Program-made: the position numbers and the translations under genes
Part shown: positions 1 to 11,800 of the stretch, in pieces
How positions within the stretch are numbered: the stretch's first letter is position 1
How the letters are laid out: each line of letters begins with the position of its first letter
NCBI GenBank assembly: GCA_009760855.2
Contig: WPIO01000001.1
Location: 16,965,001-17,029,000, forward strand
Source of the DNA: Cristatella mucedo
Taxonomy: Eukaryota; Bryozoa; Phylactolaemata; Cristatellidae
Direction of reading: 5' to 3'
DNA: 64,000 bases
The notes under the pieces: model-generated
What the model was told of the DNA's origin: nothing
Database searches by the model: none
Seen by the model: the letters and a program-made list of their open reading frames with translations, nothing else

Positions 1-8
1 TTGCGACC

Positions 9-270
<262 letters not shown>

Positions 271-285
271 GGCGGCATACCGAGT

Positions 286-318
286 GAGGCACTCGGAGCG
301 CAGAGGAGCGAGTGCCTC
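286..318. other. Perfect 10-bp inverted repeat (small hairpin)
   Basis: GAGGCACTCG at 286-295 is the exact reverse complement of CGAGTGCCTC at 309-318, with a 13-nt loop between them. It lies at the junction of the purine-rich array and a GC-rich unique stretch. No function is assigned; a short perfect stem like this can arise by chance. Confidence 0.6.
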
Positions 319-492
319 CCCATACGTCTCGTCGTCGTAGCCTTCACTCGGGCTCGCCTCGCAGTCTTGCTTGTTTCCTCTGCTGCGACAGTGCAGCCAA
401 TCGCCTCACTGAATCTTTTTCGTCTCGGTCCGAAAAAAGCGAAACTCGACACTCGATCAGATAACGGCTACGAGCTCAATATTCATCATTAG

Positions 493-632
<140 letters not shown>

Positions 633-1395
633 CTGCCGGGCGCGCTAGCCTAAACAGCTTTGATGAACTCGGCTTGGAATGTCCTTCGACCGTGCGCCCC
701 TGCCGTCGGTCGCACCGGCATCGCTTCTGCCGGGCAGGCTGTGCAGTCATTGGTCGACGGCGCCGAGACGTCCCCATCACACTGACGAGCGCGAGTCGTG
801 CAAGGAACCTGTGCGTACCCCTAGTGGCTCGAGCATCGTTGAGCACAAACTCACTGTCTCCCCAGCTAGAGCCGGCAGCCGCAGTGACAAGGGGAACGTA
901 ACCACTGGGGAGGGGGAGGGGCTTCGGATCGCGGCTGCCCTCGAGCTCCTCGATTCGGCGAGCACCTGCTATCTAAGCCGTCAGGGGGCAAAGTAAATAG
1001 CTTTGCAAAAGAGCGGCCACCAAAACCGTTAGTAGTGAGCCTGAGAGTGAGTCGTTGCAATGATGGCGACGCTTGCAGGTCTCGCGTCGGTCTGTGACTT
1101 CAGATCGAGCCTGCAGTAGGACGTCGCCAGTGTACCGAAAGCGCGCGTCGTCAGCCGTCCAAGCGACTGCTGACTGCTAGGAAGTTTAAGGACGGACGGA
1201 CGGAGTGTAGGGGGCAAGGTGTCGTCAGGAGTCAATACTTCTGCAGGCTAGATTAATGCAATCGTTATTTATCGAGGAATTTGCCGCTCTTACCGAATTA
1301 GGCTGGTGAGCTTCGAGCTCTCGGTAATAGCGGGAAAGACATCAGATATGCCCTAGCGAATGCCTTTCGTTATAGGAACGACGCGGGCTTTTTCC
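633..1395. other. GC-rich, CpG-containing unique stretch without a recognised gene
   Basis: Several overlapping frames of 60-105 codons are open on both strands, as expected of GC-rich non-coding DNA. None shows a domain I recognise, and no convincing splice-flanked exon was seen. A short GACGGACGGACGG run lies near 1190. It could be regulatory or an exon of an unknown gene; I cannot tell. Confidence 0.4.
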
Positions 1396-1526
1396 AGAAA
1401 GACAAAGACAGATAGGAAGAGAGGGATTAGAGAGAGGTAGAAAGAGAAGAGAGGAGAGAGAAAGGGAAAGAGAGAGAGAGAGAGAGGGGATAGAGAGAGG
1501 GAGAGAGAGAGGGAGAGAAATGGCCG
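1396..1526. repeat. Imperfect (GA)n / purine-rich low-complexity tract
   Basis: A purine-rich tract of GA runs broken by AAAG and GGGA units. The stretch after it (about 1530-2370) is AT-rich unique sequence in which I see no gene or repeat. Confidence 0.9.
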
Positions 1527-2371
1527 AGAGGGAGATCTTTGGCAGACAGTTCTTTCGTCGGTTAATCGAGTAGTTGGAATGTAAAAACTCAACGTTTCAG
1601 ATTTTCTCAGGGAATGCCACGTAGAAATCAAAATAGAAAAAATTAAAACAGATTTCAGGACTTCACATATACAATCTCAAGGAAGGTTTACGTAACCATA
1701 GATAAGAATTGCCAATTCTCTTATTCCTTTAAAGAGGCTCTTATCGAGGCTAAAGAAATGTCACCCATTAAGATTTCCGGGAGCACGTTCAGGAAGGGAG
1801 CCAAGAGTCACAAGTCACAGAGTACTTTTATACTATTGCTCCGATCCATAAAAAATCATAGAAACACTGAACAAATAAGCCAGGTTCGCATGCACTAATA
1901 ATTATTTCGCGTGGTTAATAATTAAAATTCAAGGAAAGGCAGCACGTGTCAGTTATCTGAGTAGGTAAAATAGACGGCGACCTCATTAGGGAAGCCACCG
2001 ATAGAGGTCACTACTGGGAGAAACTTTCGCTCTAAATCTCCGAGGTATTTTAAAAAGAGGTTTGGAAGGGTTGCCGGATGAGGATAGCGGGCAATCAAAG
2101 GTCAGTTTGGACAGGCAATTTGGTTCTGAGTTTGATTCATGAAACCAGCATTGAAGCCTCCTCGTCTTCTGCTTCTACGTCTTCACCTTGGGACCTAAGC
2201 AGCTCATTGGAGACTGTACCACCTGCATTAGCCGTTTCGATCGCACTGCGTAGAAGAAAATCTTCCTGATATGCTATTATGGCTAATTTTTTTTCGAGGT
2301 TATTTAATTGTCGTGTTCTTTCACATTGTCAGAGAAAAAATAAGTCAGGTCAGAATGAATGCTTAAAGGCT

Positions 2372-2394
2372 GATCACACACACATACACACACA

Positions 2395-2487
<93 letters not shown>

Positions 2488-2503
2488 AAACACACACACA
2501 AAC

Positions 2504-2538
<35 letters not shown>

Positions 2539-2545
2539 CACACAC
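2372..2545. repeat. (CA)n microsatellite
   Basis: About 170 bases of CA repeats with a few CAAA and CATA interruptions, ending in CTCACTCTCTCTC. His-Thr and Cys-Val frames across it are artefacts. The following 2546-3060 is unique sequence without a recognised feature. Confidence 0.98.
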
Positions 2546-3059
2546 TCACTCTCTCTCATGTCGTGTGTGATTGCACTGGCCGTCGCCACCGAGATTTGGT
2601 TACGAATCTAATGTTGGAACGGTACCCTTCTTGCATCACGTTTCCCTAAAAATTTAAGCCTCACAGTTTTCGGAAGCGTTTGTAAACTAATCACCGTTCT
2701 GCGGAGGGCACGTCTCGCAATATCAATTTTTTAGCCCCGAATCAAAGCTGTGTGGGAACACTGGGGGGTGGGAGGTTTTGTGAGCAAGCGACCGTACTCG
2801 GCCGTATGAAGTATCATCGTCGTTGACGGGCACGAAAGCATGGCATTTGAAGAATTCACGTAAAGTAAAGAAGTCAGCACCCGGAAATTCTTTACGAAAA
2901 CTCGCAATGCCTTGTACAATAAAGCAAGTCAAGCATTGCATCTAACGACACCAGCACTGCCAAGTCAGTCTTCTAACGCGTATGAAGCATTACAAATATT
3001 CACGCTTGGTTAGGATACAAACGCCACAGCCAAGCTAGTCCATGCATTCGCACCATTCT

Positions 3060-3705
3060 GATTAGTCTTATGAAACTTGCGCTGCTTGTGGATATCCCTG
3101 CCTGAGCCAAAAGAAGCGTAAAGTATGAGCAGAAAAACTTTCAGCAAGGCTGTGCGTCTGTGATAAAAGTCGCAACAGCTCCATCACAACACTTCTCACC
3201 GACATGCACTGGCTCCCAATCCAGCAGTGTAAAGCCAGCCAGTCCAGCAGCACTTAAAGATCCTGTCACTCACCGTCAGGGAACTCTACTCTCCAGCTCA
3301 GGCCCACCCATCTGCACTGCTTCATCGGCAGGGAATTAATCCAAGCTTGAGTTAAAGCACCACCAGGTCTTCTGACTCTGGTTGTTTGGCTAGGTCTTCA
3401 ATGACCTTCGAAACCCTCTGAGACTGTGCCTAAGCTTACTGAGCTCCGAAGCCCGTAGCTCACCACAGACTGAATTCACGTCATCTCCTAGTTAGACTAC
3501 AGTAAAAAAGAAGCTACACATTTAAGTGCTCCAAAAAGCCTTTGCTCCGTCCGAGTGAAGTGTTTTTTGCATGACGTGTGATCTGAAATTGAGCTTAAAA
3601 GACTCACTAATCGACTGGGTTCTTTTCCAGCAAATATAAAGTACCTGAAAAAATTTGGTTCTCAGGTGGCGTTATGTAAATTTTGTATTATTAAAATTAT
3701 TATTA
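3060..3705 (+). mobile_element. Decayed non-LTR retrotransposon 3' end (RT C-terminal region plus tail)
   Basis: Around 3175-3260 the plus strand reads SSITTLLTDMHWLPIQQ-like residues. These match the conserved block downstream of the RT core in Jockey/CR1/L2-type LINEs, where the usual wording is 'ITPLLADLHWLPV..RI'. The frame is then broken by stops and shifts. The copy ends in GGCGTTATGTAAATTTTG followed by short TTATTA-type repeats near 3690-3710, a normal LINE 3' end. It is a dead, 5'-truncated copy. The family is not certain; it could be an old LINE-A or LINE-B relative. Confidence 0.6.
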
Positions 3706-4356
3706 CCATCAGTCTAATAGAAGTGCTTATAGGCAACAACAAGAGCGACACAAGTTACAGACCTGAAGTGTGTGACAATATGCTACAAAATTCTCGTGCG
3801 AATCCAGTAGTGCAAGTGTACTAGCAACAATTGTGCTTGGTCATCGTGCGAGTGCGAGTACACAGGTCACGTGAAAACGAATGAGATTAGGGAAATAAAA
3901 GACGCATCTAGCAACCACATAGAGCATTCTTCCAGGCCAGATTTTGCCATACATCTGATAACATGAACCACCTCACTGAGATGTTACACTTCGTGTCCTT
4001 GACTTCCCTCACTCTCTAACTGCCACAAAGATTCTGATGACAAAGAAAAGCTAGAGCATAGTAAATGGTCAATGGATGGTGCTGTAATGAGTTGATACAG
4101 CGAAGCTCTTTGGTTGCTACGATACAGCTGACTACTATGCTGACTGCTAGGACTAGAGTGGCATCGGATACAGTGATGTGAATGTATGGACAACAAACTG
4201 AGCCCTTCTAGCTTATATTACCAAGTAGGAAGACCTACGAGTTCGGAGAAAGCCTTATAGCAGCTTTATGAATTGTAATATAAAACGACGAAGCAGTCTG
4301 CTGGAAATATTACGGCCAAGCCTAACTAGCTATACATATCTGACTCTCGTCAAAAG

Positions 4357-4358
<2 letters not shown>

Positions 4359-4411
<53 letters not shown>

Positions 4412-4430
4412 GAGAGAAAGATAGAGAGAG
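4359..4430. repeat. (GA)n microsatellite
   Basis: About 50 bases of pure GA followed by a slightly broken end (GTGAGAGAGAAAGATAGAGAG). Confidence 0.97.
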
Positions 4431-7400
4431 TTACACTGACTCAATCGATACATTTAGACATCTGGAAAAGGCTCCTCCTAGTTCGGAGCAGGTGCACACT
4501 CACTTAAGCAACTTGTTATTAATAAATTAACAGCAGACCTTTGTACTCAGTGTCGTCTACGTTGAACAGACTTGAAATTCAATTCACCGACGAAGGTGCA
4601 AGAGGGTTCAGAACAATGTGAGCACTGTGCTCAACAACTTGAGTCAAAGACATGGCAGCGGCATTGAGCCTGACGCAAGAGATACCGACACTTCGGCAGA
4701 GAAAAAGTAATCAAAGTATAGCAACGTGGGCTACACTTTAATCGGTACAAGGTTTCCCTATTCTGATGGGCAATAAGTCAGCTAAACGTATTAATTGGTG
4801 TTAGATTTATAGGCACTCCTCGTGGTGCGACGTTCGGCTTCATTGATTAAAAGAAGTAAAGCCCAAGCAGCAGTGAGTGAGCTACTGCACGCGTGATAGT
4901 TTGGAGGCGTGTGAGTGAATTGGCCGTGCGTGATAGTGCGTGTGAGTGTGATAGTGTGCGAGGGAGAAAAATCGAGCAGTAACTCGGAGAGAATGAGAGA
5001 AGACGAAAAGGAAGGATTAGCGGGGGCAGAGAAAGAGGGAGAGACAGTACAAACAGTACAACTATCTAGGCAACATTAGCAGCCCCGTACGGCTAACCGA
5101 ATGGATTGGAAGCACAAAGTCAGGCGGTGGTATCGATATGGCACTTGAATAGGAGCAATAAGGCGTTCAATAACGAGTTTTCCTAATCCTGAATTACACC
5201 TTGAATGCCTATCTGAAACACAGCCAGCTAAACAGTTTTATAGCTTCCCAGCTCCGGCCAGCTGCTGGGGGACTGCTTGCTGAAGCCGATTAATTATCGA
5301 GTAGCAAATTAACTCTCGGAACGGAGTGGACATGCAAAATTGAATGGTGTCATAGAGTTCAATTTTTCAACAATCGAAAGAACGAAGGCCTTCTGAAGTA
5401 AGGCTGAGACCAAATATTAAATTCGCCTCTAACTGAAAATGAAAGCCCAGCCTCTGGTTTTTTTGAGCCCGAACCTTGCCGATTTAACTTTGCGAGACTC
5501 CTCACTCTTACTCTCAACGTCACGTGGCTCAACTCGCCACGGCTTTAAATACATATCGGCGTGCTACAATCGAAGTCTGGCGTATTTCCTCAATGCACTG
5601 GAGAGTTTTTGCAAACGGGTTCCGAGTTGCCTTTCGCTACGCCTGCTGTCCACTGAGCTCGACTCGTGCCATCTTCCATGCAACTGCCTACTCGTCGGTG
5701 TTACTAACTCCTCGGAGTAGCTAACTCCTACGAGTACCTCCTCGCCCGCTCTCGCTCTTCTGCTGCGTCCAGCAGCTCGGCTAGCTTTTCGTTTTGAAAA
5801 AATAAAGTTTGACTGTCAAAGACACCGATTGCGAAATTTGAATAGGCTACTTGCTTTCTAAGAGCGGGCTGAATTGCGTATAACAGTAGTCGTTAGTAGC
5901 TGCTGCAATTCATAGTTAAGCCTATATATGGAATAAATTACCATGCCGGGCTGAGCGTGTAAGTGTTACTGCCTTCAAAAAGCAATTTATGACGTGTCTC
6001 AGTGGTTTATAAATTAAATGAACTATCGAGAAGTTCAATTACGGATTTGGAGAGAACTTGCAAGCTAATAATACGTTTCGAGGTGTTGATCTGTCGATTT
6101 TTAAGAGTGCGACTAGATCAGTTCATTTTTGAATCTAGAAATGTCTCTGCAACTCTCTAGTTTGTAATTCGAATTTCTAAGACAGCAGGTGGTCTAACAT
6201 TTTCACGACGCTAATTCTCTAGCTTTGACCGGATATAGAAGAAAGCGGTAGTTGCATTCAACCAGCAGCTCAACGCCTGGACAACGGTAGCTGCAGGATG
6301 GACGCTGTATTTGCTCAGCCGGAAGCGATCTACAATACCTTCCTACGGAGCAGTGAAATCTGTTTTCGGGTGGCCTATAGGGGCCATCTCACTCCGCAGT
6401 TAATTGCCAATTATGCAGTCTAGTAGTAGCCGACATCCTGCTTAGTTGCTTGGCGTCTTCAGGCTGACGTCGATAAAGCCTGTTCAAGCCTCACCCCAGC
6501 TTCCGGGAGAAAACCCCATTTAGCGGCCTCTATGCTCACATCTCCTCCGGGATGGCTGCTGGGATCCCAGACTACAAGGGAGAGGCTACCAGCAGGTTAT
6601 GAAAGATTTGCACGATCGCTTTTTCTCTTGGGTCTGCGCATCGGTCTACTTCCGTTTTGGGTCTGCCCAACTAGTCTGCGTTGCATCCGGTCACAACGAC
6701 TGGGTAGGCGGTCCATGAGGGTGAAAGATCGACGACTCGAAGCACGGTTTTACTTGGCCAAAACCCGGCAGAAAATCGACGAAAACCTGGCACGCAGGAG
6801 CATAACGATAAGTGCCGTCTCAGGAGCGTCCTCTGTGTACCTAGGTCTTGGCCCAGAGACAAGCTGCACCCTCTACACGAACCGGCTTGTCGGTTCCATC
6901 CCTCCAGTGGTCAATCCTTTCTGACCAATGGAATCGTAGGTAATCAACCAAGTTGTTATGGCTTGCTCGAGCGTGGGAATGCATTCGGACCAAATGAAAA
7001 AAGGTCCGTGTAGCCTTTAGCTCTTACCCTCCAAAAAATTGTCTACAGGGTTTACTATGCAGGAGAGAAAAACTTCTCAGGCTTGTTAGGCTGCACGCCG
7101 TCTGCGGATGAAGGCAATAAGTTGAGGGTTGCTAACAAGGCGATAATCTTTGAGCAGTTCTACAAGAGCCGGCTGAGACGGGCTTTACCATTAGCTAGTG
7201 CAGTGACACGACTTCTCTAGAGCCTCAAAAGAAGCTTTCGGGACAGTTGCACAGAGCTTCCAGCTCTCCGAAAAAAGGCTACTTGAGGTAAACCGGCGAG
7301 CTTAAATTTAAAAGAATTTGAAAGAAACGTTAAACTAACAATGCGAATAAGTTTTTAGAGCGGTCGACGAGCTATTCCAGCGGATTTCGATTCGACGGCC

Positions 7401-7685
7401 AGAATCTTGTGTGCCATTACCCTCTCAAAATCGTGGTTTAACTCTCCTCGTACCTAAAGGCTGGCTAATCCCTATAACTCAACAGGTTCTCGGCAATGCG
7501 TCAGTAGAAATCCTTTTGGCTCAAGTTTTGCACCAATTAAATAGTATACTGGTTGCCTAGGGCTACCTTGCAATGGATCGGTGGTAAGGGAATACCCTTT
7601 TTACTGGCCGAAATAGTCACCCGCTGACGCGCAATCTAGTAGCAGATGGCAGCAGTCACGAAATGGTTACAGCTTGACACTTGAT
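4431..7685. other. Unique sequence, no gene recognised
   Basis: Scattered frames of 63-130 codons occur (for example the plus frame at 6532-6924), but none has a recognisable domain. Codon content looks random and no splice-bounded exon stood out. Short GTGATAGT-like near-repeats occur near 4890-4950. I see nothing else supportable. Confidence 0.5.
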
Positions 7686-7688
7686 TCG

Positions 7689-7830
7689 GAATAATAACAA
7701 TACTAATAAAGATAAATGTGTAGAGCGCCCTCAGAGAACTTCATCTCTTTCTAGGCGCTTCGCAAATGTATTAAGGGTAGCATGAACAAGGTCACACCCA
7801 AGGTCAGGCACAGTACATTGGAATTCGTAC
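7689..7830 (-). mobile_element. LINE-A 3' tail fragment
   Basis: The plus strand shows AATAATAACAATACTAATAA followed by the block AGCGCCCTCAGAGAACTTCA and TCTAGGCGCTT. This is the same block, in the same order, as at 14.6, 42.0, 47.8 and 59.1 kb, where it follows LINE reverse-transcriptase remnants read on the minus strand. Only the 3' untranslated end is present here, so this is a severely 5'-truncated insertion. A CTG run of about five units lies slightly downstream at 7869-7885. Confidence 0.75.
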
Positions 7831-8039
7831 AGAGCCCGAGAATGCGTGGTCAAGTTAAGACATCAAGCTGCTGCTGCTGCTGCTGCGCTGAGAGTGGGGG
7901 TAGTGGAGTCCCGGTAGCTCTGTCGGCAGTCAATCGCTAGCTAGTCAGAAAACCATCGCTCGAGCGGTTTCGTTGGCTGCTCGAGCAGAAATTTCATCCT
8001 CTCGCTCTCCCGTCGCCCGGCAGCTATTTTAGAATAATA

Positions 8040-8745
8040 AAGCGCCCGCTCCGCCGATGCTTTCGCACTCGGCGGCGAGGCATGCGGCCATCGCCAGCGA
8101 TATTGGCCGCAGGAGTGCTTGCGATAAGAGTACCGAGGTGGTAGAGGTGGATGCGAGAGCCTACGTCACTGTCTCCGCCCCGTGCAGCTCAATCCCAAGC
8201 CATTCGCTTTTTTTGTTTCTCAGCGAGCAATTAGCGGCCGGCACTCGAGAGCCGGGTGCGAATCGAAGGTGGCCGACGGCCGAGTGGTGTCCGAGCTAGT
8301 CTTGCCGCGAGGTCAAAGCGGGCGGGGCGCTCAACCGATCGCTGATCCCACGGAACTGCGCACGGGACGCCGCTTCGGCCGAAGCCTTCCCCTAGGGGGG
8401 AGGGGAGCGGGGCGGCGGCGGCGTGGCGGCTCGCTCGGCGCGAGTGCGATTCTCGCTCGAGCGGAAGGGTACAGAGTCGAGCGAGAAGCCGACTGTCGGG
8501 CGTCCCTTAGGGTGCGAGGCGAATCAGACGGAGGGGGAATCAGCATCGGGGCCTCGTGTGACGAGCGCGGAAGACTGCGACGAACTTCCGACGGCGACGG
8601 AAATGCACGACGTCCACTCCCGCCGCAGCTAGCACTGGTGACGGGAGCGGCAAAACACCGTTGGGGTGGGCACACGTACGTACGTCGCCGAGACTGGGCT
8701 GTAGCGCGGGCGCTCAGGCTGACACTAGAACGTACATGAGACGAA
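8040..8745. other. CpG-rich island-like block, no recognised exon
   Basis: A GC-rich block of about 700 bases, rich in CpG and CGGCGG units, with long frames open on both strands (the longest is 185 codons on plus). No known domain is seen in any frame, and the frames on opposite strands are equally open, which points to base composition rather than coding. It could be a promoter or enhancer island or part of an unknown gene's first exon. Confidence 0.4.
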
Positions 8746-8917
8746 ACGCCGAGAGGAGGGAGGACTTTGGATCCACCGTTTCGACTTCTCGGTAGCTAGT
8801 AAGCGTGGAGCGCAGTATGCAAGATTAAAAATCCGAGCTAACCCAACAGTGAGGCTAGCAACATAAAGCACATCAAGACTTGCAAAGCTACAGATGCCAA
8901 GAAGCACATATAAATAA

Positions 8918-8950
8918 CACACACGCATACACACGCACACACACACATGC
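8918..8950. repeat. Short (CA)n tract
   Basis: About 30 bases of CA repeats with single-base interruptions. The surrounding 8750-9830 contains no other feature I can support. Confidence 0.85.
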
Positions 8951-9832
8951 ACGTATATACATAGATAAAGAGTAGGCCGCGAGCAGGCTACGTAGACGAT
9001 TACCCGAAGCACTTTCGTCGATCTACGAAGTGAGATAAACACTCCGAGAATTCTCGATTGAGACCCATTTCCCCATCTTGCGGTCCTCTCGTGCCTCTGT
9101 ATAGCGGGCCACGAGACAACTGGACTTGCAGAACGTTTGGCTGACATTGCCGTATCTAAATTGCAAGGAGCCATAACGGGATTCACTGAGCTAAAGGAGC
9201 CACCGCAGAGTTGACCGGGTGAGTTCATTCGGGCGAAGTTTTCCTGTGCAGCCAGCGCAGCGGTGCACTCATATCATAGTGTTAATCGATATTAAGTATC
9301 AGTTTTCCGGCTGGCAAGCAGGTATATGAGTGGGGATGTGAAGGGGATAAAAGGACGAAAGATTTATGCATTCGGCCCAACTGGACTTTCCAGGACACTC
9401 CATGGCACTTCCGAGTGCACACGTATTTCCAGGAGTACGTCAAAGAGCGAAAGAGAAACTCGAGTCTGTTGCCATGTCTAGCCGGAAAATCTTAAAAATA
9501 AAACTTTCCATTTAGCAAATGGACGAGCTCATGTTTACAACTGACATGTGAGCATGCGTGACTATGAGGTAACCATCTGAATATGGGTGGGTCATATGAT
9601 TTCTAGAGTTAAATATCTCGATGGTGGTGTTCACGTTAGAGAGTGTCTGATTCTACAGAAACCATGGTAGTCCAACCCATTGTGCCTATGCTCTGGCTAA
9701 GCTGCTACTGAGGCAATCGTAGTGGAACAAAATACGTAGACAAGCGTGCATGCATAGAAAAACAGATTGATAGACACTTTTGTGCACGCCCAGGCACCCG
9801 TGCTCACTCACAAGACAGTTCGTGTGTACAAG

Positions 9833-9834
9833 CA

Positions 9835-9884
<50 letters not shown>

Positions 9885-9923
9885 CACACACAAACACACA
9901 CACACATATACACACACACACAT

Positions 9924-9960
<37 letters not shown>

Positions 9961-9964
9961 CACA
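9833..9964. repeat. (CA)n microsatellite with CAAA and CATA interruptions
   Basis: About 130 bases of CA with AAAACA, CAAACA and CATATACA interruptions. His-Thr and Cys-Val frames on the two strands are artefacts. Confidence 0.98.
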
Positions 9965-10529
9965 GTACGCAGGTAAGTATATGCCTGCATATATCTGTAG
10001 CATTCTGGTGCATCAATATACACGAGCTGATGAAATGCATGAAACTTAATTGGAAACCTGCCTCTTTATTTTAATATAATACAAACTAGCATGTGCACGT
10101 ACACGTCTGCCCTGGCAAACCGAGAGAAAATTCTCAACAAAGTTTAAAAGTTCCCACGATCGACGGACGCGTAGCACGAGGAGAATTTGAACGCGGTGAT
10201 TCCTTCTTGGCACAATTGGTTCTGATGCATCAAATTCGAGGATTTAAAGCTAACTTTTAGGTTCCTTTATTCCCTTGCTTTAGCTAATTTATCAGAATTA
10301 CCCCTCCCCAATCAGGCTAGGCGCCGTCCTACACGCTATTCTGACTCAACTCGTTTGGCTGTGCTTCGATCCATACTCTAATATTTCGAAAGACTCACCT
10401 TCATTTCGTCTGCTTCCAAAGCCTGAACAAAAACCCCATCTGACTTCATGACATCCCATGACTTGAAATTTAAATGGAAGCAAGAAACATATCTGTAACA
10501 CTCGTAACGTTTGCTCCGTGGTTGTGAAT

Positions 10530-10672
10530 TGTCTTCTGCGTGCTCATGCGCACTGACACTATGCATGTTCTCATTAACCAATTGGAATGCTACCTTTTCA
10601 GCAAGTGACCGGAATGAGATTTAGTTCTCCCAGGGTTCAATACAAGTTTCTTATCGTTCTTATTATTAGCTA
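10530..10672 (+). mobile_element. LINE 3'-end fragment
   Basis: GACCGGAATGAGATTTAG near 10607 recurs at about 51095 (CCCGGAATGAGATTTAGC). There it follows decayed RT sequence and precedes a (TTA)n tail. Here the tail is CTTATCGTTCTTATTATTAG. The preceding TGCATGTTCTCATTAACCA resembles 16395-16415, downstream of another RT remnant. The fragment is therefore the untranslated 3' end of a LINE in plus orientation, truncated at its 5' side. Confidence 0.55.
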
Positions 10673-11670
10673 CGCGAAAATTGAGCATGCCAATGGGGTT
10701 GGAAAAAGCAGCAGACACATGAAGAAAGCAAGCCAAGAGGAGCTACAGCTCGTGTTTCCCATGAGCTAAGACCTGCGAGGCTGTAAAGAAAGCGAGCCAA
10801 ATGATGGTGCCTACACGGGTGTCTGAGTAAAATGCGCCCTTGAATGTTCCTGCGTTGTGGCTTGGTATCAAAATTGGACACTGCTCGACGCATTTATTCT
10901 ATGATTTCGAAGAAATTTAAAAAGGATTTCTCCGGAGCTTTTATGTGTGAATGACCAAAGATTAACTTTTTGTTCACGAACGGGACTGATGCAGAATAAG
11001 AAAAAACCTCACTCTTCCAAATCGGTCTCCAGTAGTGAGCCACATAAATGATTTTCTGTTAAGGGCAGTCGCCACTGCGAGGTTACGCCCGCTACTGACG
11101 GCCCCGCTATGCGGTGCAATAGGTCTGGCAGAAAGCCGGATTGGGCTAAACCACACAGAGTTTCGCAGCAAAATACAAGAACAGCTAAACTAACAGCGGC
11201 GCTGTTTCGTTTCTCAGACGGCGACTGCACACCGAGAGCACTTGAAGCGAACCGCAGTAAAAAGTAATCAATACGATTGACCTTCGGATTGCAACCAATC
11301 GGAATCTCGAGACACTCTGCAGGAGCGTTCGCTTTCAGTTGGCGACAGTTGCACTTCAGGAGGCTCTCGCATCAATGTGTGAAACCGTTGCTGTGGCACG
11401 GCGAGAGATCTTTTACGAGAAGCCACTGAGCGACGAAGCTTCATCGAAACACGCTCACGTGATAGGTCTCGATACTGGCTACCCAATCGCCGCACGTGCC
11501 TGCCGTGCTTTCGACCACGTGACCACCAGCCAGCTGAGCTGCTCCCTCGCCTGATGGATCGCCCGCTTCGCAAGAGTGACAACAGCTAGAGCGTGGAGTC
11601 GTGCAATTGAACAGTTTGACGTACAATTTAGTTCTGTGCAACATCACCGTTCCCTCCTTTGACACTTTTA

Positions 11671-11800
11671 CCCATGGTCTTAGCCCAAGGGGTAAAGTGC
11701 TCGCTCTTCGAGATCCAGGTTGTGGGTTTGAGTACTACAGTGGGCGATTCTTTATTTCCCGCTGCAAGCGGTGGAGACAGCAGCCGTTATTTAAATGAGG
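11671..11800 (+). mobile_element. tRNA-derived SINE, subfamily SINE-2
   Basis: TTAGCCCAAGGGGTAAAG fits an RNA polymerase III A box (TRGYNNANNNG). About 45 bases later GTGGGTTTGAGTAC fits a B box (GGTTCRANTCC). The spacing is that of a tRNA gene. The body that follows (TGGGCGATTCTTTATT, then GCAAGCGGTGGAGACAGCAG) recurs in altered form at 20.5 kb and partly at 41.9 kb, which marks a dispersed family rather than a working tRNA. No intact acceptor stem is seen. Confidence 0.7.

Noticed and set aside
2279-2611. His-Thr and Cys-Val frames over (CA)n arrays here and at 9.7-10.0 and 27.0 kb
   Set aside because: Repeat read-through with no flanking coding sequence.
6532-6924. 130-codon plus frame as a gene
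   Set aside because: No recognisable domain or splice context was seen; left as part of the unassigned unique region.
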